A DNA stretch of 64,000 bases from Prado023 sp963700395 (GTDB lineage: Bacteria > Actinomycetota > Actinomycetes > S36-B12 > CAIYMF01). Positions 17,511 to 26,466 of the stretch are shown here, piece after piece. Made by a program: the position numbers and the translations under genes. The number at the start of each line of letters is the position of its first letter. Position 1 is the first letter of the stretch. The stretch spans positions 248,001 through 312,000 of the forward strand of contig CAVOXI010000008.1 of assembly GCA_963700395.1 (NCBI GenBank). The letters run 5' to 3'. The notes below the pieces were generated by a model, which saw nothing but the letters and a program-made list of their open reading frames with translations, was not told the DNA's origin and made no database searches.

Positions 17511-18470
17511 GTGATCGAACGTGACGAGTCCATGCGGGTCGCCGCCACCCTGTACTACCTGCAGGACGAGCCGATGGACGCCATCGCGCGTCGACTCGGG
17601 ACGTCGCGATCGACTGTGTCCCGGCTGCTCAAGGCTGCGCGGGAGGGCGGGCTGGTGCAGATCACCGTCCGAGCCGAGCCGGATGCCGAGAGCGGTGTGG
17701 CCGCGCGGCTCAGGGCCGCCTTCGGGGTTCGCGCCCACGTCGTGCCCGTCCGGGTCGGGGCCAAGGACGTCGAGCGGCTCGAGCAGGTGGCCAACGTCGC
17801 AGCGCGGCTCCTGGTGAGCATCTTCGAGGACGAGATGGTCCTTGGCGTCGCGTGGGGCACAACGGTCAGTGCCGTCGCCCGTGCCATGGGTCGCAAGCCC
17901 ACGCGCGGGGGCACCGTCGTCCAGCTCAACGGAGCTGCCAACACCGTCACGAGCGGCGTGGACTATGCGAGCACGATCGTCACGGCCTTCGGCGCCGCAT
18001 TCGACGCGGAGGTCCGCCACTTCCCGGTGCCCGCGTTCTTCGACTTCGCTGAGACCAAGGATGCGATGTGGCGCGAACGCAGCGTCCAGCGCGTGCTGGC
18101 CGTCCAGCGCCGGATCGACGTCGCACTGTTCGGCGTGGGAAGCCTGGGAGGTCAGGTCCCCTCCCACGTGTACTCCGCCGGCTACCTCGACGAGAGCGAC
18201 CTCGGGGCGCTGTACAGCGCGGGCGTGGTCGGGGACGTGTGCACGGTGTTCCTGCGGGAGGACGGCAGCTACCGGGACATCGCGATCAACCTGCGGGCGA
18301 CCGGACCCACCCCAGCAGAGCTCAGCCGGATCCCTCGCCGGCTGTGCGTGGTGGCGGGGGAGGCCAAGCTGCGACCGCTGCTGGCCGCCATGCGCGCCGG
18401 GGCTGTCACCGACCTCATCATCGACGAGCCCACTGCCCGTCGACTGGCACCCAAGGTGCATCAGCGCTGA
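17511..18470 (+). CDS. SorC/DeoR-type sugar-binding transcriptional regulator
   Basis: 319 residues from GTG 17511. The N-terminal helix-turn-helix is clear (MDAIARRLGTSRSTVSRLL, residues 22-40), followed by the SorC-family sugar-phosphate-binding domain, with GVAWGTTVSAVARAM in the first strand-helix and GVGSLGG later on. It probably senses a phosphorylated intermediate of the sugar imported by the divergent ABC operon. The perfect inverted repeat just upstream is the likely binding site. Direction of control (activation or repression) cannot be read from sequence. Confidence 0.88.
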   Translation: MIERDESMRVAATLYYLQDEPMDAIARRLGTSRSTVSRLLKAAREGGLVQITVRAEPDAESGVAARLRAAFGVRAHVVPVRVGAKDVERLEQVANVAARLLVSIFEDEMVLGVAWGTTVSAVARAMGRKPTRGGTVVQLNGAANTVTSGVDYASTIVTAFGAAFDAEVRHFPVPAFFDFAETKDAMWRERSVQRVLAVQRRIDVALFGVGSLGGQVPSHVYSAGYLDESDLGALYSAGVVGDVCTVFLREDGSYRDIAINLRATGPTPAELSRIPRRLCVVAGEAKLRPLLAAMRAGAVTDLIIDEPTARRLAPKVHQR

Positions 18471-18574
18471 GATCCGCCACACGTGGTGAACTACGAGGCC
18501 ACGCGGTACCCGACCTTGGTGAGGGGGCTACCCATGCCGCCGGCGTACGTCCCGGATATGCGAAGGTTCGCCGC

Positions 18575-19534
18575 ATGGTGGCTTCAGGTTCCGCGCTGGT
18601 CGGCCGGGACCGGGAGCTGTCCACGCTACTCAGGGCCTTCGCAGAAGCGCGTTCCGGGCGCGGCCGCCGCGTCCTGGTGAGCGGCCCCGAGGGGTGCGGC
18701 GCCTCGGCACTGGTCTGGGACCTGCACCATGAGCTCGGCCGGCGCGCCATCGCCCACCGATGGGTGTGGGCCGCCCGGGGGCTCGCCGGGGACTCCGCAT
18801 ACGCGGCGCTCGCGAGCCTCCTCCCGCGGCCCACCGGCCCGGCGGACGACTCCGGGGGTGCCCTCCGCGGGGGCGCCCGGCCCGCGCGGCTCGAGGATCT
18901 CCTCGCCGGGCTCACAGCGGTACCCGTGGATGCCCGCCCGTCTGTGGTCGGCGAACGCCTGGCACGGGCGCTGGCCCCCGCCGTCGGGGATCCGCCGCTG
19001 GTCCTGGCCATTGAGCGGGTGGACGCGCTCGACCCCCTGGCGGCCGCTGCCCTGGCGACGACCATGCGCATCCTCGCGAGCACGCAAGCGCTCACTGTGG
19101 TCACCACCCAGTCCTCGGACGAGTGGCCCGCCGAGCAGGTTCTGAGCCTCGGGCCCCTGGCCGCAGCCGACGCGCACCTGCTCGCTGAGAAGGTGGCCGG
19201 CGACGATCCCAGGCGCATGGCCACCCTGATCGACCTGTCCGGTGGGCTGCCCGGTCACATGGTCGCGCTCAGCCGCTGGCCGGATCCGCGGGTTCCGGCG
19301 GCCGAGCAGCTGGCCGCGCTGCATCCCGGGGCCGCCGCACTCGTGTTCGTCGCCGACCTCGCGAGGGTTCCGTGCATCGCCCAATCGAGACCGGCCGCAC
19401 TTCCATGTGGTCGGGGTAGTCGATATGGTGGCGGCCTGAGTCAGGAGGACGTCTGTGACGGACGAGAGACGCGTCAGCCGCGAGTTCCATGTGATGTCCA
19501 AGCCCACGGGTGCGGTGTGCAACCTCGACTGTGA
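18575..19534 (+). pseudogene. Truncated LuxR-type (LAL/STAND) regulator, ATPase N-terminus only
   Basis: From ATG 18575 the frame gives an AAA_16-like ATPase start, ALVGRDRELSTLLRAF, a P-loop-like VSGPEGCGASAL, and LVLAIERVDALDP where Walker B would be. Homology-like sequence stops near 19373 (LVFVADLARVP). The rest of the frame runs through the next gene's promoter and into its coding region. Full-length family members are about 900 residues and end in a LuxR helix-turn-helix, which is absent. The P-loop also lacks the invariant Lys (Ala-Ser in its place). It looks like a broken gene left at the edge of the sulfatase region. Confidence 0.65.
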
Positions 19535-20825
19535 GTACTGCTTCTTCCTGTCCAAGGAGCAGCTGTACCCGGACGGCGTGTTCCGGATGAGCCCCAAGGT
19601 GCATGAGACGTACCTGCAGCAGCTGTTCGCCGCGCATCCCGCGGACGCCGAGGTGAATGTGTCCTACCAGGGCGGCGAGCCGACACTGATGGGCCTGGAC
19701 TTCTTCGCGCGCAGCGTGGAGCTGGCCCGGCAGTCAGCAGGGCCACGGCAGTCGGTGCTGCACACGATCCAGACCAACGGGACGCTGCTGGACGACGAGT
19801 GGGGCGCGTTCCTGGCCGAGCACAAGTTCCTGGTCGGGCTGTCGATCGACGGTCCTCGGGAGATGCACGACGCCTACCGGGTGGACAAGGGCGGCAAGCC
19901 GACGTTCGACCGGGTCCTGCGCGGGTGGGAGGTGCTGCGTCGCCACGGGGTGGAGTGGAACGCGCTGACCACGGTGAACTCGGCGAACGCGGACCATGGC
20001 GTGGAGGTGTACCGGTTCCTGCGCGACGAGCTGGGTGCGGGGTTCATCCAGTTCATCCCGATCGTGGAGCGGATGACCCCGGAGATGCTGCCGATGGCCG
20101 ACTCCGGGTGGGGGGTGCGGGCCAAGGACCGCCCGCTGTACAAGCAGTCAGGGTCTGCGGTGACCCACCGCAGCGTCACCGGGGAGCAGTACGGCCGGTT
20201 CCTGATCGACGTGTTCGAGGACTGGGCCCGCCACGACGTCGGTGATGTGTTCGTGCAGATGTTCGACACCTCCCTGGCCCACTGGATGGGCATGGACCAG
20301 GTGGGGATGTGCGTGCACGCCAAGACCTGCGGTTCGGCACTGGCCCTGGAGCACAACGGGGACCTGTACTCGTGTGACCACTACGTGGAGCCCGACTACC
20401 TGCTCGGCAACATCGCCGAGGGCCGCACGATGCTCGACCTGGTCATCTCACCGGAGCAGAAGGCGTTCGGCACCGCCAAGCTCGACACCCTTCCCCAGTA
20501 CTGCCTCGACTGCGACGTGCGGTTCGCATGCAACGGCGGCTGCCCCAAGGACCGGTTCGACACCACCCCGGACGGCCAGCCCGGCCTGCACCACCTGTGT
20601 GCCGGGTACAAGGCGTTCTTCGGCCACGTCGATGCCCCCATGCGGTTCATGGCGGACCTCGTGAAGGCAGGGAAGGACGCGACCGGCCTGCGCGACTGGT
20701 ACGCCGCCGCGGACGCCGGACGAGGGCGAAACGACCCCTGCACGTGCGGGTCGGGGCGCAAGTGGAAGCGCTGCCACGGGGCACGACAACCCCAACCCAC
20801 ACCCTCCGGTGCGCACCATGGCTGA
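19455..20825 (+). CDS. Anaerobic sulfatase-maturase-type radical SAM/SPASM enzyme with SEC-C tail
   Basis: 456 residues from GTG 19455, behind AGGAGG. The radical SAM cluster motif is CNLDCEYC (Cys 22, 26, 29), followed by YQGGEPTLMG and LSIDGPREMHDAYR as in anSME enzymes. A SPASM half follows (CVHAKTCGSALALEHNGDLYSC in pieces, then CLDCDVRFACNGGCPKDRF). The family converts a Cys or Ser of a type I sulfatase to formylglycine without oxygen. The last 30 residues are a SEC-C zinc motif (RNDPCTCGSGRKWKRCHG), an addition often seen on actinobacterial members. A plausible substrate, a Cys-type arylsulfatase, is encoded at 26467-28875. Confidence 0.9.
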   Translation: MTDERRVSREFHVMSKPTGAVCNLDCEYCFFLSKEQLYPDGVFRMSPKVHETYLQQLFAAHPADAEVNVSYQGGEPTLMGLDFFARSVELARQSAGPRQSVLHTIQTNGTLLDDEWGAFLAEHKFLVGLSIDGPREMHDAYRVDKGGKPTFDRVLRGWEVLRRHGVEWNALTTVNSANADHGVEVYRFLRDELGAGFIQFIPIVERMTPEMLPMADSGWGVRAKDRPLYKQSGSAVTHRSVTGEQYGRFLIDVFEDWARHDVGDVFVQMFDTSLAHWMGMDQVGMCVHAKTCGSALALEHNGDLYSCDHYVEPDYLLGNIAEGRTMLDLVISPEQKAFGTAKLDTLPQYCLDCDVRFACNGGCPKDRFDTTPDGQPGLHHLCAGYKAFFGHVDAPMRFMADLVKAGKDATGLRDWYAAADAGRGRNDPCTCGSGRKWKRCHGARQPQPTPSGAHHG

Positions 20826-22551
20826 CGACGCGGACCCGCTGACCAGCGGCTTGGAGCCCAACCGGCCCGATCCGACCCCACCGGTTGGAGCAACGGTCAG
20901 CGACGCACCCACGAGCCGGGTCAAGGAAGTGCTGGCTGGGCTGGCAGGTGCCATCGGCAGCGTGCCCGACGGTATGGCCACCGCCCTGCTCGCCGGCGCC
21001 AATCCGGTGGCCGGGCTGTACTCCAGCGCGATGGGGCCGCTGTTCGGCGGCATGGTGACCAGCACGGGGATCATGGTGATCGCGACCACCAGCGCCGCCG
21101 CCCTGGGCACCGCCGAGGCGATCGGCGACATCCCCGCCGACGAGATCGATTCCGCGCTGGGGACCCTGGTCTTCTGCGTGGGCGTGCTCGCCCTGCTGGC
21201 GGGATTGCTCAAGCTCGGCCGGTACACCCGGTTCGTGTCCCACTCGGTGATGACCGGCTTCCTCACCGGGGTCTCGCTGATCCTCATCCTCAGCCAGTTC
21301 GGCGACCTCGTCGGCTATCCGGCGACCGGTGCCAACAGCGTGGCCAAGGCGTGGGACACCCTCACCCACATCCCCGAATGGTCGATGCCCGCGCTCGCGA
21401 TCGGTGCCAGCGCCATGGTCATCGCCGTCGTCCTGGACCGCACGCCACTGGCGACCATCGGCCCGCTCCTGGCGATCGTGGTGCCCTCGGTGGTGGTGGC
21501 GCTGCGACCGCAGGCCGAGGTGGCGTTGGCTTCGGACACCGCGGAGATCCCCGCGGGCATGCCGATGCCGGCCCTTCCCTCTTTCGCCCTGATCTCGCCG
21601 ACGATCCTGAGCAGCGCGCTGGCGATCACCGTGGTCGTCCTGGTGCAGTCCTCGGGCGTCGCGGGGCAGTTCCGCAACCCGGACGGCGCCCCGTCGAACA
21701 TCTCGCGTGACTTCGTGGCCCATGGAGCGGCGAACCTGGCCGTCAGCCTGTTCCGCGGGATCCCCGTCGGGGGATCGGTGGGTCAGACCGCGTTCAACGT
21801 CCTCGCCGGCGGCGTCGGTCGACTGTCGGTGATCGCGTCGGGGGCGTGGATGATCATCTTCCTCGTGGCCCTGTCGGGACTCGTCGGGCAGGTGGCCATG
21901 CCGACGCTGGCGGCGCTGCTCATCCTCGCCGGCTTCCAGTCGTTGAAGCCACGCGAGGTCCGCGCCGTGTGGCGCACGACCCGCTCCGGGGCGGTCCTGA
22001 TGTCCCTGACGCTGGTGGCCACGCTCCTGCTTCCGGTGACCGTCGCCGTGGGGCTGGGTGTGATCCTCTCCGCGCTGCACACCCTGAACCGGAGCATGAA
22101 CGAGGTTCGCGTCTACGCCCTGGTTGACATCGAGGGTCGCGGCACGGCGTTGCGACCGGCTCCTGAGGTGCTTCCCGCTGGCGAGGTCACGGCGCTGGAC
22201 ATCGAGGGCAACCTGTTCTACGCCGGCGCGCGCAGCCTCGAAGGGGCGCTGCCGCGGGTCGTGCCCGGCTCCCGTCCGGTCGTGGTGCTGCGGCTGCGCG
22301 GTCGCGAGCGGATCGGGGCAACGCTGGTCAAGGTCCTGGAGTGGTACGCCGCCCAGATAAGTCGTGCGGGTGGCCACCTCTACCTCAGCGGCGTGGATCC
22401 TCGGGTGGCCGATCAGATCCAGCGCAACGGCCTCATCGGAACCGGCGACCTGACCGTGGTCGAGGCTTCGGAGTTCCTCGGCGAGTCCACCCGCGCGGCG
22501 ATCACCGCCGGCTCAAGCTGGTTACGCGCAAGTCTCCCCCCGGGTGGATAG
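20818..22551 (+). CDS. SulP-family anion (sulfate) permease
   Basis: 577 residues. The membrane domain carries SulP signatures (SVPDGMATALLAGANPVAGLYSS in parts, then GVAGQFRNPDGAPSNISRDF and GGSVGQTAFNVLAGG). The hydrophilic C-terminus is a degenerate STAS-like domain. ATG 20818 overlaps the last 8 bases of the maturase gene, so the two are coupled. It probably imports sulfate or another anion. SulP proteins can also carry bicarbonate or other anions, so substrate is inferred from the sulfatase context only. Confidence 0.85.
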   Translation: MADDADPLTSGLEPNRPDPTPPVGATVSDAPTSRVKEVLAGLAGAIGSVPDGMATALLAGANPVAGLYSSAMGPLFGGMVTSTGIMVIATTSAAALGTAEAIGDIPADEIDSALGTLVFCVGVLALLAGLLKLGRYTRFVSHSVMTGFLTGVSLILILSQFGDLVGYPATGANSVAKAWDTLTHIPEWSMPALAIGASAMVIAVVLDRTPLATIGPLLAIVVPSVVVALRPQAEVALASDTAEIPAGMPMPALPSFALISPTILSSALAITVVVLVQSSGVAGQFRNPDGAPSNISRDFVAHGAANLAVSLFRGIPVGGSVGQTAFNVLAGGVGRLSVIASGAWMIIFLVALSGLVGQVAMPTLAALLILAGFQSLKPREVRAVWRTTRSGAVLMSLTLVATLLLPVTVAVGLGVILSALHTLNRSMNEVRVYALVDIEGRGTALRPAPEVLPAGEVTALDIEGNLFYAGARSLEGALPRVVPGSRPVVVLRLRGRERIGATLVKVLEWYAAQISRAGGHLYLSGVDPRVADQIQRNGLIGTGDLTVVEASEFLGESTRAAITAGSSWLRASLPPGG

Positions 22552-22620
22552 ACCGACATGAGCACGGGCCGGCCGGTCTCGGTCGAGCCTTGCAGGGGCG
22601 CCGGATTGTCAACCGGGCAA

Positions 22621-22645
22621 GGGGCGTGGGCACCGTCCACGCCCC
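22621..22645. terminator. Hairpin between the two convergent SulP genes
   Basis: Perfect 9-bp stem GGGGCGTGG / CCACGCCCC with a 7-nt loop, in the 124-bp gap between convergent stops at 22551 and 22676. Confidence 0.65.
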
Positions 22646-22675
22646 CAGGAAGTTGGAGTCCGACGTGCTCGGCAC

Positions 22676-24340
22676 TCAGCCGGCAGGCGGAGTCTCCGTG
22701 GTCGCGACACGCTCGGCCGGTCGGGCGAAGACCGCGTCCTCCAGGCGTGGCACGACGGTGAGGTCGGTGTCGATTCCGGTGGTGGCGATCCGGTGCAGGA
22801 TGTCCTCGGACACCTCGGTCAGGATCAGCTCCGCGCCGGATGCGCGCAGCTCTCGGCCAAGCTCGGCGAGGGTCTGCGCGCCCGTGTAGTCGATGTCGGG
22901 CATCGCGGCCGCGTCGATGACCACGACCTGGACTGGCTTGTCAGTCGCGGCCAACTCGGCGCGCACCCGCTCGCCGAAGAACGTGGCGTTCTCGAAGAAC
23001 AGCGGGGCGCTGAACCGGTACACGAGCACGTCGTCCATCTGGTGCTCCGGGATCTTGACCCGAGACTCCAGCCGGGGGATCACCTTTCCGTCGGAGAGCA
23101 GGACCGCGTCAACCGGGTGGTACTGGCGGCGCAGCCGGTCGATCAACGACAGGATGATCGCCAGGAAGATCCCCTGCTCAACGCCCACGAACGCAACCGT
23201 CAGGAGGGTGACGATCGCGACGAGGAACTCTGGGCGACTCGTGCGGCCGACGGCGCGCAGGGTGCCCACCTTGACCAGCTTGATGCCGATGGTGAACACG
23301 ACAGCGTCGAGCACACCGGAGGGGATGTACTCGAACAGCCCGGTCAGGAACAGCAGGACCAGCGCGACGGTGACGGCCATGGCGATGTTGACCACCTGAC
23401 CCTTGCTGCCCGACGAGTCCCCTGCGGCGGTGCGCGGCGGGGAGCCGTTGATCGCGAACCCGGAGGTGAACGCGCTGGCCAGGTTCGCCGCCGAGAGCCC
23501 GACAAGGTCACCCTTGACGCTGTCCTTGTAGCCGTTCTTCTGGGCGAAGCTGCGCGCCACGGCCGCACTCTGGGCCAGGATCACCACCGCGATCGAGAAC
23601 GCGCTGGCCGCCAGTGTGGCCAGCTCCCCGGACTGGAACGCCGGGACGGTGAAGCCCGGCAGACCGGCGGGGATCGTCCCCACGCTCTCCACGCCCTTGG
23701 CTGAGGCGTCGATGACGACCGCGATCACGCTGAACAACGTCAGCGAGACGAGAGCGGCCGGGATCTTGGGCATCTTCGCCTCAAGTCCAAGCATCACGAC
23801 GACGGTGCCGAACGCCAGGGCGGCGGTGGTCCAGTTGGCCTGGTCGAGCTCGCTGAGGGTCTGGGTGAGCTTGTCCCATGTGCTGCCGCTGGCCGGCACA
23901 CCCAGCATCCCGGACAGGTTGCCGATGATCAGCGAGACACCGACCCCCGACAGGAACCCGGCGAGCACCGGTTGGGAGATCAGGTCCGCGAGGAACTCCA
24001 GCCTCGCCACCGCGAACAGCAGCAGGAACACCGCGGTGAGGATGCAGAGCACCCCGACAGCCGAGGCATACTCCGCAGTCCCCTGGGCGGCGACCATGCC
24101 GGCCCCGGCGGCCACCAGGGCTGCGGTGGCCGAGTCAGCCCCCACCACCAGCTGCCGGGAGGAGCCGATCAGGGCGAACATCAACGCCGGCAGCAACGCG
24201 CAGTACAGGCCCGTCTGGATCGGCAGGCCAGCGATCTTCGCGTACCCGAGGCTCTCAGGGATCGCGATCGCCGCCACCGTGATCCCGGCGATCACATCAC
24301 CGCGCAGCCAGCGGCCCTTGTAGTCGTTGAGCACGCTCAC
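22676..24340 (-). CDS. SulP-family anion (sulfate) permease with STAS domain
   Basis: 554 residues. The N-terminal SulP hallmark GDVIAGITVAAIAIPESLGYAKIAG (in parts) is followed by 10-12 membrane segments, PRTAAGDSSGSKGQ near the middle, and a complete C-terminal STAS domain (VYRFSAPLFFENATFF, then VVVIDAAAMPDIDYTGAQTL). It is closer to canonical sulfate SulP proteins than the neighbour at 20818. GTG 24340 lies behind AGGAG and overlaps the upstream DUF2252 stop (GTGA). The frame extends upstream to 24640, but that part is in a different frame of the DUF2252 gene and unlike SulP. Confidence 0.9.
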   Translation of the reverse strand: MSVLNDYKGRWLRGDVIAGITVAAIAIPESLGYAKIAGLPIQTGLYCALLPALMFALIGSSRQLVVGADSATAALVAAGAGMVAAQGTAEYASAVGVLCILTAVFLLLFAVARLEFLADLISQPVLAGFLSGVGVSLIIGNLSGMLGVPASGSTWDKLTQTLSELDQANWTTAALAFGTVVVMLGLEAKMPKIPAALVSLTLFSVIAVVIDASAKGVESVGTIPAGLPGFTVPAFQSGELATLAASAFSIAVVILAQSAAVARSFAQKNGYKDSVKGDLVGLSAANLASAFTSGFAINGSPPRTAAGDSSGSKGQVVNIAMAVTVALVLLFLTGLFEYIPSGVLDAVVFTIGIKLVKVGTLRAVGRTSRPEFLVAIVTLLTVAFVGVEQGIFLAIILSLIDRLRRQYHPVDAVLLSDGKVIPRLESRVKIPEHQMDDVLVYRFSAPLFFENATFFGERVRAELAATDKPVQVVVIDAAAMPDIDYTGAQTLAELGRELRASGAELILTEVSEDILHRIATTGIDTDLTVVPRLEDAVFARPAERVATTETPPAG

Positions 24341-25836
24341 GTGGTCTCCTGCGATCCTCTGTCGGTCTTGGGGTCTGCGATGTCCGACCGGGGGATCCGG
24401 CCCTCGGCGATGGCCCGCAGGAACGCCTCGTAGTCGCGCTGGTTCTGGTCGGCGTACAGCACTGCGAACTGCTGCATGGCCTGGGTGAACGTCCTCCCGG
24501 ACCCCAGGTAGGCGGCAATGGCGAACCTGTCCCCGCTGCGGGCATGCGCCCGTGCCAGGGTCCACCCGCACACCCGGGCGTAGACCTCCATGGCCAGGTT
24601 GTCCATCGTCTCGAGGTCCGCGGAGGTCTTCCAGTCCCACATCTGGCGCACGTAGAAGTCCCGTCGTACGCCGTCGATGCCGTCGACCTGGGTCCAGCCC
24701 AACAGCATGTCGCTGGCCGACTGCATCAGCCGCTGCCCCTCGACGACCCGCCGGGCGTGGTTGTCATAGCGACTCGGCTGGGTCACCGTCTCGAGGACGG
24801 AGGCGTTGGCCTCCTTGAACTGCAGGACCAGGTCGTCGGAGGGGTCGTTCTTGCCCACGAGCAGGGCGATCCAGCACCGGGTGCCCACCGATCCGACTCC
24901 GACGATCTTGCGGGCGGCGTCGACCACCTTGTAGCCGTCGAGCAGGACCTTGAGGTCGTCGGGCAGCGACGTGCGGTACTCCGCGAGGATCCCTTCCACC
25001 CAGGCGCGGACCTGGGTCTCGTCCAGGTCCGACAGGGCGCTGATCGGCTCGATGAACGGCGGGTCGCTGATGACCTGAAGCTCGCCGTCGGGTCCAGCGG
25101 TTGTGTAGCGCGAGATCGCACGGGCGCTGGTCTTCTTGCGGCCCTTGGCCAGGGTGCGCTGGAACGAGGCGATGCGCGCCGGATCAACCGATCCTGCCCA
25201 CCTGCTCAGGATGTCCTCGGCCTGGATGCGGGCGTACCAGACATCCAGGCGCGGCATGTCAGCGAACTGGGTCATCGCATTGCGGTACTCCCCGGCGGCG
25301 GCCGCGAGGATCACGTCGGACTGCTCGCGGGTGAACCGCAGGTGCCGGGCGGCGACCTCGAAGCTGGCCACCAGCCGCTTCACGTCCCACTCGAAGGGCC
25401 CGGGCAGGGTCTCGTCGAAGTCGTTGAGGTCGAAGACGAGCGAGCGCTCCGCAGTGGCGTAGCCACCGAAGTTGGCAAGGTGCGCATCACCGGCAAGCTG
25501 CGCGATCAGTCCCGTCCTGGGCTGGCTGTCCAGGTCGTTGGCCATCAGCGCCGCCGCACCCCGGTAGAACGTGAAGGCCGAGGCCGACATCCGCGCGTAC
25601 CGCAGCGGGACCAGGTCCTCGAGACGCCCCACGGACTGCTCGGCCAGGATCTCCACCGGGTCGCGCCGACCCGGTGGAGCCACCCAGGTGCCCAGCTGCG
25701 AGCGAGGGATCTCCTTGCGGGCCGACCTACCCACGGCAGCCAACTCAGGGGCGCGCTTCGCCTGCACCCCGGGCGGGACCTTGGGCCGGCCCCCGGACTT
25801 CTTGTCCGCGCCTGCGTCCTTCTTCTTCTTGGCCAT
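24337..25836 (-). CDS. DUF2252 family protein
   Basis: 499 residues. After a Lys-rich N-terminus (MAKKKKDAGADKK), the DUF2252 body shows RYARMSASAFTFYRGAA, GDAHLANFGGY and FDLNDFDETLPGPFEWDVKR, the conserved His/Asp core that resembles aminoglycoside-phosphotransferase/kinase-like folds. Biochemical function is not established for the family. It overlaps the downstream SulP start by four bases and is probably cotranscribed with it. ATG 25836 is preferred over 25899 because of GGAG upstream and the family start. Confidence 0.85.
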   Translation of the reverse strand: MAKKKKDAGADKKSGGRPKVPPGVQAKRAPELAAVGRSARKEIPRSQLGTWVAPPGRRDPVEILAEQSVGRLEDLVPLRYARMSASAFTFYRGAAALMANDLDSQPRTGLIAQLAGDAHLANFGGYATAERSLVFDLNDFDETLPGPFEWDVKRLVASFEVAARHLRFTREQSDVILAAAAGEYRNAMTQFADMPRLDVWYARIQAEDILSRWAGSVDPARIASFQRTLAKGRKKTSARAISRYTTAGPDGELQVISDPPFIEPISALSDLDETQVRAWVEGILAEYRTSLPDDLKVLLDGYKVVDAARKIVGVGSVGTRCWIALLVGKNDPSDDLVLQFKEANASVLETVTQPSRYDNHARRVVEGQRLMQSASDMLLGWTQVDGIDGVRRDFYVRQMWDWKTSADLETMDNLAMEVYARVCGWTLARAHARSGDRFAIAAYLGSGRTFTQAMQQFAVLYADQNQRDYEAFLRAIAEGRIPRSDIADPKTDRGSQETT

Positions 25837-25929
25837 GGCGATGCTCCGATCACGACTCGATGGTGCCACTGGGTTCGCCCTCCCCAGGGGCCACGGCATT
25901 GGACGTGGTGAGCCCCCGGCTCGTCAGCC

Positions 25930-26448
25930 TTACGCCCCGCCAACCTCGGCGAGCTTTGCCTGGGCGTCGGCCAGCGCACCCTTGAGGGCGTCGACGTGGC
26001 TGCCCGTGGCTTGTCCGACGACCTTCTGGATCGCGCGTCTGACGGCGGGTTCGACCGTGTCTGCGTGCTCGTGTGGGTAGAACACGAGCAGGCCGGCTCC
26101 GCCGATCGGGATCGTCTCACCAGCAGTCTTCCCGATCCCCGCGCCGATCTTCTTGTGCACTGCCGCGCCGCCGGCGGCGCCGAGGGCTGCCCCGAGGACG
26201 GTGGCGGCGAGCAGGGGTGGCGCGAACAGGCCGACGACGAACCCGACACCGGCCATCCCGGTGGCGGCCTCGGTGACGGCGTGGTCGCTCTCGTCGACGG
26301 TGACGTTGCCCTTCAGGTCCTTGGCCACGACGGCGGCGCCCCAGATGCGTTCACCGCAGTTCAGCACCGCCTCGTAGTCCTCGCGCGCGGCCTGCTCGGA
26401 CAGGTACCCGCCGATCAGGACGTTGGTGGTCTCGTCTCGGAAATGCAT
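25930..26448 (-). CDS. DUF1269-like membrane-associated protein
   Basis: 172 residues. A ferredoxin-like first part (residues 10-60) is followed by a Gly/Ala-rich hydrophobic hairpin (MAGVGFVVGLFAPPLLAATV, then LGAALGAAGGAAVHKKIG) and a soluble tail. This is the layout of DUF1269 proteins and resembles the gene at 29237. Function unknown. It lies 18 bp after the arylsulfatase stop and is likely in the same transcript. Confidence 0.75.
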   Translation of the reverse strand: MHFRDETTNVLIGGYLSEQAAREDYEAVLNCGERIWGAAVVAKDLKGNVTVDESDHAVTEAATGMAGVGFVVGLFAPPLLAATVLGAALGAAGGAAVHKKIGAGIGKTAGETIPIGGAGLLVFYPHEHADTVEPAVRRAIQKVVGQATGSHVDALKGALADAQAKLAEVGGA

Positions 26449-26466
26449 GAGTGCTCCCTCTGGTCC

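Noticed and set aside
22676..24640. Longer SulP protein with 100 extra N-terminal residues
   Set aside because: The extra part is a shadow of the DUF2252 gene. GTG 24340, with AGGAG and a GTGA overlap, is the natural start.
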